Below, in pieces: positions 25,759 to 35,088 of a stretch of 64,000 nucleotides of DNA. The DNA is from Oribacterium sp. C9 (GTDB lineage Bacteria > Bacillota > Clostridia > Lachnospirales > Lachnospiraceae). Position numbers and translations under genes: made by a program. The stretch is from positions 1-64,000 of the forward strand of contig NZ_MUHW01000007.1 of NCBI RefSeq assembly GCF_002007235.1, written 5' to 3'. The notes below the pieces were generated by a model. That model was not told the DNA's origin and searched no databases. It saw only the letters and a program-made list of their open reading frames with translations. The number at the start of each line of letters is the position of its first letter. The first letter of the stretch is position 1.

Positions 25759-26493
25759 ATGAAATTACTGATCATTCGACATGGAGATCCCGATTATGAA
25801 CATGATTCACTTACGGAAACAGGATGGGCAGAAGCCACTCTGCTTGCGGAGCGTCTGTATAAAACAGAACGCATAAGTGAGTTTTATGTATCCCCCATGG
25901 GCCGTGCCCGGGATACCGCTTCTCTTACATTGAAAAAATATGAAAAAACAGCAGTGATGATGCCATGGCTACGAGAATTCAATGAAGCTTTGATATCCCG
26001 ACCTGATGTGGCAGAACGCAAAATGATCTCATGGGACTGGTTGCCACAGGACTGGACAAAGGAACCTCTTTTTTATGATGCGGACCATTGGATGGATGCT
26101 GGTGTCTTCAAAGAAAGCTCTGTTCCTGAGACATTTCTTAAAGTAACATCCGGTCTCGATGAATTACTTCTGAATCATGGGTATCGTCATGACGGAAACT
26201 TATTCAAAGTTGAACATGCCAACTCAGATACCATTGCTTTATTCTGTCACTTCGGAGTTGAATGTGTCCTTTTATCACACCTTCTACACATCTCTCCTAT
26301 GCAGCTTTGGCACGGATTTTGCGCCGCACCATCTTCTGTAACCACGATATATACAGAAGAACGAAGAAAAGGTATCGCTCAATTCAGAGTATCTTCCTTT
26401 GGTGATATATCACATCTTTATGCCGGTGGTCGCGAGTCTTCCTTTGCCGCCAGATTTGCAGAAGTACACGGTAACGGAGATCGTATAGACTGA
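25759..26493 (+). CDS. Histidine phosphatase family protein
   Basis: 244 residues. The N-terminal catalytic motif LLIIRHGDPDYEHDSLTETG contains the phospho-acceptor His of the branch-1 phosphoglycerate-mutase-like family. A later FCHFGVECVLLSHLL provides the second catalytic His. It should hydrolyse a small phosphorylated metabolite. Length is greater than cobC-type proteins (about 200). Start at ATG with TGGAGGT. It follows the Fur-family gene on the same strand. Confidence 0.85.
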   Translation: MKLLIIRHGDPDYEHDSLTETGWAEATLLAERLYKTERISEFYVSPMGRARDTASLTLKKYEKTAVMMPWLREFNEALISRPDVAERKMISWDWLPQDWTKEPLFYDADHWMDAGVFKESSVPETFLKVTSGLDELLLNHGYRHDGNLFKVEHANSDTIALFCHFGVECVLLSHLLHISPMQLWHGFCAAPSSVTTIYTEERRKGIAQFRVSSFGDISHLYAGGRESSFAARFAEVHGNGDRID

Positions 26494-26654
26494 TGATGGG
26501 ATGGCAAACTACAGATTCTTAATTCCAAACTTTTTATTAAGCCATTTAATTATTGACGATAATTTTTAAGTGATTTTATAAGTCAATGATAATTTTCGCA
26601 GTAGTCTGCATACATCAACCTTTGCTAAACTACCCGAGCAAAAAACGAAGGGAA

Positions 26655-26972
26655 ATGTATAGAGAAATGGGAAGAGAAACTGAAAGAAAATGTGATACCT
26701 GCAAATACTGTATGAGCAACTACTCAGGAACATTCTGTGGATGTGTACAGAGCTCTGAGTATGGATTATTTTCTGTTTACGGTTGGTGTGAACAGTATGA
26801 GCGCGACGTTAAATACGGCGGTGTTGACAAAACAAGTCTCCGTAAGGAATTCTACATTAACGATATGAGTATAACTTTCAAGGAGTCGATGACTCATCAG
26901 CAGATGAGCGAGTTATTTGAAAAGGCACTTAAAAGTATCGGCGTAGTCAACCAGATCGGATCACCTGCTTAA
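26655..26972 (+). CDS. Small cysteine-rich protein of unknown function
   Basis: About 105 residues. An N-terminal zinc-ribbon-like region has CDTCKYCMSNYSGTFCGC followed by WCEQYE, and then a hydrophilic alpha-beta tail. The start is uncertain: ATG 26655 follows AAGGGAA closely, ATG 26667 is an alternative, and an upstream ATG at 26586 has no site and adds an unrelated hydrophobic run. No family recognised. The Cys pattern suggests metal binding. It ends before a strong terminator at 27015-27047. Confidence 0.55.
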   Translation: MYREMGRETERKCDTCKYCMSNYSGTFCGCVQSSEYGLFSVYGWCEQYERDVKYGGVDKTSLRKEFYINDMSITFKESMTHQQMSELFEKALKSIGVVNQIGSPA

Positions 26973-27014
26973 ATATTGATTCCAGAGAAAAACCCATTAT
27001 ATCAGCATTGAAAT

Positions 27015-27047
27015 AAACGAGTAGGGAAAAGTACCCTACTCGTTTTT
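27015..27047 (+). terminator. Intrinsic terminator
   Basis: AAACGAGTAGGG (27015-27026) and CCCTACTCGTTT (27034-27045) form a 12-bp stem with a 7-base loop, followed by a T run. It ends the plus-strand Cys-rich gene. The inner GTAGGG/CCCTAC stem is shared with the terminator at 4364-4392. Confidence 0.8.
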
Positions 27048-27081
27048 GTGTTGGCTGTCAAATTCAGTTTACAAAATATTG

Positions 27082-27155
27082 TGATGTAGGTGTCAAAAGT
27101 CTATCCTCCTTTTGTGCAAGCACAAATGAAGAAATACTTATGACACTTATATCAT
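27082..27155. mobile_element. Short MITE-like element (repeat copy A)
   Basis: About 74 bp with terminal inverted repeats: 27082-27100 and the complement of 27137-27155 agree at 16 of 19 bases. The centre holds TTTGTGC-aa-GCACAAA (27111-27126) and the conserved CTATCCTCC. The ends and centre match copy C (52474-52732) without its long interior, so this looks like a deletion derivative. It lies between two operons, 7 bp past the end of the ABC ATPase gene. Confidence 0.55.
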
Positions 27156-27162
27156 ATTATTC

Positions 27163-28809
27163 TCAGATCTTCAGTGATCCGCTGCAGATCAGCTTTCCTG
27201 ACCTTCTGTCAAAGAGCAGGATATCTTTTCCTGTTATATTGATCTTTTCTTCCTGTCCGATCTGATAGATCACACCGCCGAAGATAACGCTGGTGAGAAG
27301 AAAATCACCGACTCTCAGCTTAAGTGTGGATTCCATACCTGTAGGCATGGCACCGTAAATAGTAGTGTCAATGCTTCCGTTGTCATCTATGTCGATGGCT
27401 TCAGGTCTTATACCGATAACATAATCCTCATCAGTGATGACAGGCTCATCCAGCAGGCTGTCGTCCTCTTCATTGACCTTCTGGATATGGTACTTGAAGA
27501 CTTCATCCTTGTTGGTCTTTTCAACAGCACCCTTCTGGCTTAATCTCTGGCGTTCAAACTCAAGCTTCTTCTGCTCTTCATCATCACGATTTCTACGCCA
27601 CTCGACTATATCCATCTTATCATTAGGAACAAAGCTTCCCTTTATTCCATCAAGCATAGTCACAGAAAAGCTTCCGTCACTCTGCTGAGTGCCCTTGGCA
27701 TCTATGAAATTCATAGATGGATTTCCAACGAAATCGGCAACGAAAAGATTGGAAGGTCTGTTATAAACTTCAAGTGGAGGTGCATACTGCTGAAGTACAC
27801 CATTGTTAACGAGACAGATCTTTGTAGCAAGAGTCATGGCCTCCATCTGATCATGAGTTACATAAACAAAGGTACTTCCTGTTTCTACATGAAGTCTCTG
27901 AAGCTCATATCTCATCTCGAGTCTCAGCTTTGCATCAAGGTTTGACAGAGGCTCATCCATGAAGAGAACCTGCGGCTGAGGTGCCAGGGTCCTTGCGATG
28001 GCAACTCTCTGCTGCTGACCTCCGGAAAGCTCTGCCGGATATCTGTCCATGAACATACCGATCTTAACGATTCTGGAACATGCTCTGACTCTTGAATCTA
28101 TCTCTTCCTTTGTGAGCTTTCTCTTCTCTTCAAGAACCTTGCCATTCTTGGTCACCTCACACTTATCATTGAGAGCCTTACCCTCGTTCGCATATTTGTT
28201 CTTTATGGTTTCCAGCTTTTTCTCATACTCACTAAGCTTACTCTTGGCAGAAACATTGGGATCAGATGACTCATGTATCTTCATCTCGAAAAGCTCCTTT
28301 GCGGAGTAAATGGATAATCCAAAATTATCGATGAGTTTGATATAGGCTTTTTTCTCATCAAGCTTTCGATTCTTGTCGAAGCACTCTTCTACAACTTCCT
28401 TTACCTTATTTCCGTTCTGAAGAGCTTTTATAAGATCAACCGTCTGCTTTGCTTCAACATCCAGAATCGGCATCTCTTCGTTGATATTCTTAAGTCCGAA
28501 GGATATATTCTCATAAACGGTCATGTTAGGCCAGAGTGCGTAGTTCTGGAAGAGAAATCCTACCTTACGCTTATTTGGAGGTACGTTGATTCCGGCATTT
28601 GAATCAAATACAACTGTATCTCCTATTTTGATCCTTCCTTCTGTAGGTGTTTCAAGACCTGCGATCATTCTGAGGATCGTAGTTTTACCACATCCTGAAG
28701 GTCCAAGTAAAGTAATGAATGAATTATTCGGGATGTTGAGACTTACATTGTCCACACCGAAAAACTTCCCCCATCTTTTTGTGACATTTTCCAAAATAAT
28801 CTCAGGCAT
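27163..28809 (-). CDS. ABC transporter ATP-binding protein with large insertions
   Basis: 548 residues, compared with about 350-370 for the family. Walker A GPSGCGKTT at 36-44, Q-loop Gln 88, signature LSGGQ 261-265, Walker B VLFMDEP 281-287, H-loop THD near 319. Between Gln 88 and the signature lie 173 residues instead of about 53: a charged, helical insertion of about 120 residues (roughly 110-235). A second Lys/Glu-rich insertion at ~404-458 precedes the TOBE domain. It energises import by the fused permease encoded 2 bp upstream. The core is of the Fe3+/putrescine/sugar-phosphate type. The insertions are in frame, and the motifs appear intact. Confidence 0.88.
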   Translation of the reverse strand: MPEIILENVTKRWGKFFGVDNVSLNIPNNSFITLLGPSGCGKTTILRMIAGLETPTEGRIKIGDTVVFDSNAGINVPPNKRKVGFLFQNYALWPNMTVYENISFGLKNINEEMPILDVEAKQTVDLIKALQNGNKVKEVVEECFDKNRKLDEKKAYIKLIDNFGLSIYSAKELFEMKIHESSDPNVSAKSKLSEYEKKLETIKNKYANEGKALNDKCEVTKNGKVLEEKRKLTKEEIDSRVRACSRIVKIGMFMDRYPAELSGGQQQRVAIARTLAPQPQVLFMDEPLSNLDAKLRLEMRYELQRLHVETGSTFVYVTHDQMEAMTLATKICLVNNGVLQQYAPPLEVYNRPSNLFVADFVGNPSMNFIDAKGTQQSDGSFSVTMLDGIKGSFVPNDKMDIVEWRRNRDDEEQKKLEFERQRLSQKGAVEKTNKDEVFKYHIQKVNEEDDSLLDEPVITDEDYVIGIRPEAIDIDDNGSIDTTIYGAMPTGMESTLKLRVGDFLLTSVIFGGVIYQIGQEEKINITGKDILLFDRRSGKLICSGSLKI

Positions 28810-28811
28810 GA

Positions 28812-30638
28812 TTATTTACCTCCAATTCCACTGTCCAGGCTAGCTCCTGTCAGCTTATTTACAAGTGTATTAAATACTAAGATAGTGACGATCAAAATCA
28901 GGTTGATGGCACTTGAGAATGCATAAAGTCCCATTTCATCGAAGTAATCAAGGGTCGTTGAAAGGATGAAGCCCTGAGTACACAGAAGCAGGAACAGTGA
29001 AAGCTCACGAAGACATGTCATGAACGGAAGCAGATATCCGCTGATGATAGATGACTTCTGAATAGGAATGATGATCCTCAGCATTCTCTTGATCCATGGT
29101 GTGTCCTGAATGATCGCTGCTTCTTCCAGCTCATTACTGATCTGAAGCATGGAGTTCAGTGAACTTCTGGAAGCAAACGGAATATATTTAACTACACCTG
29201 CGATGATCAAAAGTGTGTAAGTATTGAAAAGATTGATGTGCTCGTTTGAGAACAGGATGAAGAACGCAGCGCCAACTGCAATTGACGGCATAAGATACGG
29301 AAGGAATGCTACATTGTTCACATAGTTCGCCCACTTGTTTCTTCTGTTCTTTGCAACCGCATATCCGATAAGTGTTCCTATGGTTCCTGCTATAAGTGCG
29401 CAGACAACTGCAAGGAACAGTGTTCCGAAGAAGGCATGCCAGATAGTGTTATTGTATAGGATTCCTGACTGTCCGTACATACCGTTTTCGGTAATGTTTT
29501 CATTAGTCACCCACCATTTAGTTGTGAGATGCGCAAAGTTTCCTGTGTAAAGGAAGCTGTAATCTCCGGGGTTCGGAAGGAAGGTTTCCAGCGCGAACAA
29601 CAGAATAGGCCAGATACTTGTAAAGAATGTAATGATGATAAATATGATTCCTACTATATACTTTCCGGCATTTCCTATGGAAAGCTTCGTAAGCTGTCCT
29701 GACTTACCTGTTACGGTGGTGTAGTTCTTTCTGCTCTTAAGACTCATCTGATTCATACCAAGTATCAGTACACCAAATACCATCATGATGATTGCAAGGA
29801 TACTTGCCTCACCGGTATAGGTACTGTTCATGGAAATGTACTTCGTGGAAAGAGTCGTAAGATTCAGATAGTGTGGAACCGGGTAACTTCCCATGGCGCT
29901 TCCGAATACCAGAAGTATGGTTGAAAGGATCGCCGGCTTGATCATAGGAAGTGTTACCTTAAACATTATCTTCCACTTAGGTGTATCGAGAATTGTTGCC
30001 GCCTCCTCCAGGTTCGCATCCATGTTTTTAAAGATGCCTCCGATGAGGATGTATGCAAACGGTGCATAATGAAGTCCAAGTACCATGGCACTCGGAAATG
30101 CGCCCTGACACCACCAGTTTGGAAAATAGATATTGAATATAGCTGCCAGAAGTCCGTCTGCTGTTCCTGTTACCTTGTTGCTGTAAAACATGTGCTGCCA
30201 GACAACGGCCAGTGTCCACTGTGGCATGATGTATGGGAAAATGAAGATGGAACTTAGATATTTCTTGAATTTCATGTTTGTTCTTGTTACCAAGAACGCG
30301 AACAATCCGCCGAATAAGATGGAGATCACACAAGTGAGAACCGACAGAATGATGGTATTTAAGAGCGGTGTCCACAGATTAGCTTTTGCAAGTCTGCTGG
30401 TAAATAAGTCTGTATAATTTACGATTGTATATCCGTCTACCCTGCCGGTCAGATGCTGGTCGATGGTACCCGGATGTATCTGGAATGTATCTTTTACTAT
30501 CGCCACAATGGGGGCAACAGTACTGAATGTCAAAACTATGCCAAATAAGAGCAATATTATGTTTTGAGGCTGAGAAAACCAGGTTTTCAGCTTGTTTCTG
30601 AATATTGCACCGTTATCCGGTTGAATGCTTCTATCCAT
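28812..30638 (-). CDS. ABC transporter permease, two fused membrane domains
   Basis: 608 residues, 12 predicted membrane segments, with two BPD-type EAA loops: NMDANLEEAATILDTPKWK (first half) and ISNELEEAAIIQDTPWIKR (second half). This is the FbpB/AfuB architecture, in which one chain provides both permease halves of Fe3+ or sugar-phosphate importers. Preceded by a binding protein gene and followed at 2 bp by the ATPase. The 270-bp gap upstream holds a hairpin (30763-30809). Confidence 0.9.
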   Translation of the reverse strand: MDRSIQPDNGAIFRNKLKTWFSQPQNIILLLFGIVLTFSTVAPIVAIVKDTFQIHPGTIDQHLTGRVDGYTIVNYTDLFTSRLAKANLWTPLLNTIILSVLTCVISILFGGLFAFLVTRTNMKFKKYLSSIFIFPYIMPQWTLAVVWQHMFYSNKVTGTADGLLAAIFNIYFPNWWCQGAFPSAMVLGLHYAPFAYILIGGIFKNMDANLEEAATILDTPKWKIMFKVTLPMIKPAILSTILLVFGSAMGSYPVPHYLNLTTLSTKYISMNSTYTGEASILAIIMMVFGVLILGMNQMSLKSRKNYTTVTGKSGQLTKLSIGNAGKYIVGIIFIIITFFTSIWPILLFALETFLPNPGDYSFLYTGNFAHLTTKWWVTNENITENGMYGQSGILYNNTIWHAFFGTLFLAVVCALIAGTIGTLIGYAVAKNRRNKWANYVNNVAFLPYLMPSIAVGAAFFILFSNEHINLFNTYTLLIIAGVVKYIPFASRSSLNSMLQISNELEEAAIIQDTPWIKRMLRIIIPIQKSSIISGYLLPFMTCLRELSLFLLLCTQGFILSTTLDYFDEMGLYAFSSAINLILIVTILVFNTLVNKLTGASLDSGIGGK

Positions 30639-30762
30639 TACCTACCTCACTGTATAGTCATCCTTCCATATGCTGCATAGGATAATGTCTCCGCCGCGAG
30701 CACCTGTGAAGATGATCTTTCAATATTTTTTAATCCTATTCATAATGTGTTTTCATTAATAA

Positions 30763-30809
30763 AGGATGCCGCTTAAAAGGATATATATTTCTCTATCAAG
30801 CGACATCCT
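30763..30809 (-). promoter_or_regulatory. Hairpin between binding-protein and permease genes
   Basis: AGGATGCCGCTT (30763-30774) pairs with AAGCGACATCCT (30798-30809), one mismatch, 23-base loop. On the minus strand it is followed by TTTATTAATG, a weak U tract. It would allow partial termination so that the binding protein exceeds the membrane parts. The arm AAGCGACATC also occurs in the terminator at 32490-32526. Nothing else was recognised in the 272-bp gap. Confidence 0.55.
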
Positions 30810-30910
30810 GTAGTTTATCTCTATAAGTCCTGTGCAGTTCTGATATATATGTCTCTTTCCTTGTACGTTGACTTATATTTTTGATTGTGCCAAATTATAG
30901 TATTTATGAA

Positions 30911-32317
30911 TTAGGCGCCCGGTGTGTACTTATCAAGTACATCGATCCAGCTTCCTACTGAGAATGAAACCTCTGCGCAATATGCAGGATCCTCGAGAAC
31001 CAGCTCGCCCTGGCCTTCGCCTGTCCACCAGTCATAACCACGGTCGTTCTTTGCAGGGAACTCATCTCCGCCGCCTGTGCTGTGGCTGTACTTGGCCTCA
31101 ACGTCAGCTGCTACCTTAGGATTTGCTGAATATCCGCCCATATCCTTGCCCCATGCATCGAAGCCTTCTTCTGTACATGTCATATAAGCGATAAATGCAC
31201 ATGCTGTCCATGGAAGCGGGCTGTTCTTTGTGAGGAAGAGATAGTGGCAATATCCGTATCCGCCGATACCTGTGTAGCCATCCTCGTAAGCTGCAACCTT
31301 GATGTTGTTTACAGAAACAGTAGCTGACTCTTCAACTGAACGAAGCTTTGAATATACAAGGAGACCTGCCTGATCCTTTGCTGAAGCATCAACAAGTGTG
31401 TTACAGATAGGACCGTCATCAGTCTGCTCGTTGTAGTTGTTTACCCAGAGCTTGATCCATGCAAGTGCATAAGCACCGTTTGCACCGAGACCTAAATCTG
31501 AAGCATCTGACTGCATAGCCTGAATTGTAGGCTCGAAGTATGCCTTCTTTGTATCGTCAAGCTTGTCGAAAGCCTCCTTAAGCCATGTAGCGTACTTGTC
31601 TGATGTGAGCATCATAAGGAAGTTCTTTCCAACGATCTCGGAATCAACGCCCATGAACAGAGGATGTGAACCTTCATATACGAAATCCCAGCAGTTTGTG
31701 TATGCAGCGCTGCCTGTGCAGTTGTACATAAATACCTTGTTAAGTGTCTGAAGTGGAAGGAATCCCTTATAATCAGCCGGTGTTGTACCATTAGCCTCTG
31801 CCCACTCCTTAGGAACGAACTTCTTCAGGATGTTTGTTTCCACCATCTTGGACTGAATCTGGTTACCGTCCTGAATGAGAGTCATGGCAAATGTTCCCTC
31901 ACTCTTAAGTGAATCAGATGTGAGCTGCTCAAAGATCTTGTTGTTCTTTGGCTGCTGCCACTCGAACTCCATGTTGTAGGATGGATCGATTGTCTTCAGG
32001 TACTCGATGAATACCGGAAGAGCTGATTTTCCTCGGCTGGAGTTACCTACGCCGTAAAATGTCTTGCCGTTTGACTCTTCGATAGCCTTCTTTGCAAGTT
32101 CTTCAAGTGACATGGTCTGAGCTTCAGCTATGATAGCGTCGATACCTGTAAGCTCCTCAGCCTTTTCTTCCTTGGGACTTTCCTGCAGTGCAGCTGTTTC
32201 AGCAGCTGATTTTGTCTCTGCAGCAGCACTTGTTGTAGCTGTACTTGACCCGCCGCAGCCTGCCAGTGAGGCAACTACCATAGAAACAGTCAAAATTGTT
32301 GATAAAACTCTTCTCAC
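30911..32317 (-). CDS. Extracellular solute-binding lipoprotein of the ABC transporter
   Basis: 468 residues starting at GTG 32315-32317 (the AAGGAGGG site is 6 bp away). Lipoprotein signal with the lipobox Cys at ~21 (VVASLAGCGG), then an Ala/Ser/Glu linker. The mature part is of the Fe3+-type periplasmic-binding class used with FbpB/AfuB permeases. It is longer than usual and rich in Trp and Tyr near the C terminus (DRGYDWWTGEGQGEL). Ligand unknown: iron, sugar phosphate, phosphonate or similar are family options. It probably feeds the two genes downstream. Confidence 0.85.
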   Translation of the reverse strand: MRRVLSTILTVSMVVASLAGCGGSSTATTSAAAETKSAAETAALQESPKEEKAEELTGIDAIIAEAQTMSLEELAKKAIEESNGKTFYGVGNSSRGKSALPVFIEYLKTIDPSYNMEFEWQQPKNNKIFEQLTSDSLKSEGTFAMTLIQDGNQIQSKMVETNILKKFVPKEWAEANGTTPADYKGFLPLQTLNKVFMYNCTGSAAYTNCWDFVYEGSHPLFMGVDSEIVGKNFLMMLTSDKYATWLKEAFDKLDDTKKAYFEPTIQAMQSDASDLGLGANGAYALAWIKLWVNNYNEQTDDGPICNTLVDASAKDQAGLLVYSKLRSVEESATVSVNNIKVAAYEDGYTGIGGYGYCHYLFLTKNSPLPWTACAFIAYMTCTEEGFDAWGKDMGGYSANPKVAADVEAKYSHSTGGGDEFPAKNDRGYDWWTGEGQGELVLEDPAYCAEVSFSVGSWIDVLDKYTPGA

Positions 32318-32489
32318 GTTTACCCTCCTTTGATTTACATCACGTAAACTGATCTAATGATGTGTTTAATGTTTAGATCGCGACAATATGTGAGATTTTC
32401 GCGCAATCACATCATTTATTACTTATACACATATTTTAGTTGTGCAGTTTGATGTTTAAAATAGGGCAATTCTGATATTTGTTGTAAAA

Positions 32490-32526
32490 AAGCGACATCA
32501 TTTTCGCAAAGAAAACGATGTCGCTT
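32490..32526 (-). terminator. Intrinsic terminator after the sensing operon
   Basis: AAGCGACATCATTTTC (32490-32505) pairs with GAAAACGATGTCGCTT (32511-32526), 16 bp with one mismatch. The minus strand continues with TTTTTTAC. It ends the binding protein-kinase-regulator operon before the ABC genes. In the same gap GATCTAA (32351-32357) and TTAGATC (32373-32379) form an inverted repeat near the ABC operon start that may be a regulator site. Confidence 0.8.
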
Positions 32527-32544
32527 GGTTAATATTATACATGA

Positions 32545-33318
32545 TCATTTCTTGAGACCGTATGCCTGATAGTCCGATGGTGATGTGCCCACCAGCTTTT
32601 TAAATGTGTTGGAAAAGTATGCTATATCCTGATACCCTACCATTTCCGCTACTTCATAGACCTTTATCTTTACATCCTTAAGCTCATCCATGGCCCTTTT
32701 TATACGGTACTTCACCAGATAGTTGTTGATGCTGTTGTTTGTCTCTCCCTTGAAAAGTCTGCTTATATGACCTTCACTTACACCTATGGATTCGGCAAGA
32801 GCTGTAAGTGAGAAGTCCATATTCATATAATGCTTCTCTATATACTCTATGGCACTTTGCACATACCTGTTGGAGACCTCTGATCTCTTTTTGAGACCTA
32901 ACAGTTTTTCCTCCTCCGATTCTTCCTGCTCACCCTTTTCCTCAAGTGGATTCAGATGTATGAGTCTCTGTATCGATGCCTCCAGTTCTCCGTCCTCGAA
33001 GGGTTTCAGAAGGTAATCGGAAACGCCTATACGAAGAGCTTGTCTCGCATACTCGAAATCACTGTAGGCAGTCAGGAGAATAAGCTTTATATCAGGAAAC
33101 ATCTCAACCAGATTCTGTGATAGCTCAAGTCCGTCCATTTCAGGCATACGTATATCGGAAACAACAAGATCGGGATGAACTTCCCTTGCCTTTTCCAGAG
33201 CCTCAACGCCGTTTGTGGCCTCTGCCACAACTTCACAGCCTATAAGCTCCCAGTCTGTTTCCTGTATGATTCCTCTTCTGACAAATCTTTCGTCATCAAC
33301 TATCATTACCTTAATCAT
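32545..33318 (-). CDS. YesN-type AraC-family response regulator
   Basis: 257 residues. The N-terminal receiver domain has MIVDDERFVRRG acid pocket residues, phospho-acceptor Asp in DLVVSDIRMPEMDG and Lys in DYLLKPFEDGE. The C-terminal AraC domain has two HTHs (FSLTALAESIGVSEGHISRL, VYEVAEMVGYQDIAYFSNTF). Paired with the YesM kinase encoded 68 bp upstream. The likely target is the ABC operon immediately downstream (30911-32317 start region), giving substrate-induced uptake. A terminator follows. Confidence 0.92.
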   Translation of the reverse strand: MIKVMIVDDERFVRRGIIQETDWELIGCEVVAEATNGVEALEKAREVHPDLVVSDIRMPEMDGLELSQNLVEMFPDIKLILLTAYSDFEYARQALRIGVSDYLLKPFEDGELEASIQRLIHLNPLEEKGEQEESEEEKLLGLKKRSEVSNRYVQSAIEYIEKHYMNMDFSLTALAESIGVSEGHISRLFKGETNNSINNYLVKYRIKRAMDELKDVKIKVYEVAEMVGYQDIAYFSNTFKKLVGTSPSDYQAYGLKK

Positions 33319-33386
33319 TAAATCATCTCCTCTGTTACAGGTATTTCTCCGTCTGAATTTCAGACTTGATCAGACCGCTCTTTTCA

Positions 33387-35087
33387 TCACTGTGTACCGG
33401 ATTTCGGCTCCTCAAAAGAAAGTGGCAGCTTCACTGTGATAAGGGTGCCTCTTTCAGTAAGTCTTGAAGCATGAATTCCATAATCCTTTCCGTAATACAT
33501 GCGGATGATGGTATTGACATTATTCATTCCCAGATGTCCTTTCAATGTCTCCACATCATCATTTTCAAGCGCCCGTATGTATTCGTCTGTGATGCCCTTT
33601 CCATTATCCCGGATCTCTATGTAGAGATCACCCTGTTCATAAGCTCTTACATCTATGTGTCCGTTTTTCTGTCCATCGAGTCCGTGTATGATGGAGTTTT
33701 CTATAAGGGGCTGGAGTATCAGCTTAGGGACTATGGCATCCAGCAGCTTTTCTTCCACCTTTATCTCTATGTCAAAACAATCGTCGAACCTTATCCTTTG
33801 GATGTCACAGTAGTTCCTGATCATCTGTATTTCCTGCGAAAGCTTGCAGAACTGCTTCTCGGAAATACTGCTTCTGAGTATTCCGGCAAGTGAAGCTGAC
33901 AATGTTGCGATCTCAGGAACCTGATTGGCTTTACCCACCCACTTGATGGTGTCCAGTGTATTGTACAGAAAATGCGGGTTAAGCTGCGCCTGCATCATAG
34001 CTATACGGGTCTCGTTGACCTTCCTTTCAGACTTGACCTGATCTTCCATGGTCTGTTTAAGCTGACTGGTCATCTTGTTGAAACCGACAGCAAGCTGCTC
34101 GAACTCGTCCTCACGGTTCAGCTCTATCTTCGTATCAAAATCACCCTTTCTGAATCTCTTCATGGCCTGATAGAGTTCGCTTATAGGCTTGGAAAACGCG
34201 ATACTGAATCGGGATGCGACCAGAAGACAGACAAGTACACTGAGCACCGCCAGAAGCATTATCACGCGATAGCCCGCATTGATGGCACTCTGCTCTAGGA
34301 CAGGCGGAGTGATGTAAATGCTCAGGATATCCGTGCCGGGAAGCTCTGACATGTATATGTTGTCTTTAAGATCGTGATTGTAATTCTTTGCTGTCAGAAG
34401 ATTTTCTCTTATGGACGAAAGGACCTTGCCGTCAACTGCAGTTCCAAGGAGGCAGAATGGTCTCAGATATCTGTTCACAAGTATGAACCCGTCTCTTGCA
34501 TTTATACCGTCCTTTATCTGATTTTCTATTTCGGTCTGTCCTATCCTGACAACTACAAATCCAGGTTCTGATGCGGAAACTATCTCACGAACCATCAAAA
34601 GCTCAGAACCTGAAATGCTGGCATGTCCGGGATTCAAAGAATATATGGTCGTGCCGGCTCTTCTTGACGCTTCACTGAGTGCTGAGTAATAATCAGGAAG
34701 TGAATCAGAGCTGTTGCCGCTTTTCGTGCTGTATCTGCAGTTACCGCCTCTGTACAGCTCGATCACTGAAAAGTTTCTTATATCGTTGGTGATCTCATAC
34801 AGATCCGCATAGACATTGAAAGAATTACGTCTTCCTGTAGTCAGAGCTTCAATTATGGCATCGCTTTTCTGTATTTCATCGATAGCTGCATCTGCAAGAC
34901 CGATCATATCCGATATGCGACCGGTCACATATTTCTGCTGTTCCAGATCCCTGTTCTCATAGTCCAGCACTACTCTCGCCTGGAATGTCTGAACCGTCAC
35001 CATTCCGCCAATTATAACAAGAAAAAGAGAAACAGAAAGGAACACCGCAAATATCTGTCGTTTGAAGGATTGTCTGATAAATCCCAT
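33387..35087 (-). CDS. YesM-type sensor histidine kinase
   Basis: 566 residues from ATG 35085-35087, 1 bp after the preceding stop. The longer frame would overlap that gene. Two membrane segments (~10-35 and ~265-290) enclose an extracellular sensing domain, then HAMP (RFRKGDFDTKIELNREDEF) and a HisKA_7 domain with QLNPHFLYNTLDTIKW and an HATPase domain (LILQPLIENSIIHGLDG, DNGKGI). It phosphorylates the YesN-type regulator. Encoded directly after a solute-binding protein, so signal input may come through that protein, as in known three-component sugar sensors. Confidence 0.92.
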   Translation of the reverse strand: MGFIRQSFKRQIFAVFLSVSLFLVIIGGMVTVQTFQARVVLDYENRDLEQQKYVTGRISDMIGLADAAIDEIQKSDAIIEALTTGRRNSFNVYADLYEITNDIRNFSVIELYRGGNCRYSTKSGNSSDSLPDYYSALSEASRRAGTTIYSLNPGHASISGSELLMVREIVSASEPGFVVVRIGQTEIENQIKDGINARDGFILVNRYLRPFCLLGTAVDGKVLSSIRENLLTAKNYNHDLKDNIYMSELPGTDILSIYITPPVLEQSAINAGYRVIMLLAVLSVLVCLLVASRFSIAFSKPISELYQAMKRFRKGDFDTKIELNREDEFEQLAVGFNKMTSQLKQTMEDQVKSERKVNETRIAMMQAQLNPHFLYNTLDTIKWVGKANQVPEIATLSASLAGILRSSISEKQFCKLSQEIQMIRNYCDIQRIRFDDCFDIEIKVEEKLLDAIVPKLILQPLIENSIIHGLDGQKNGHIDVRAYEQGDLYIEIRDNGKGITDEYIRALENDDVETLKGHLGMNNVNTIIRMYYGKDYGIHASRLTERGTLITVKLPLSFEEPKSGTQ

Positions 35088-35088
35088 A

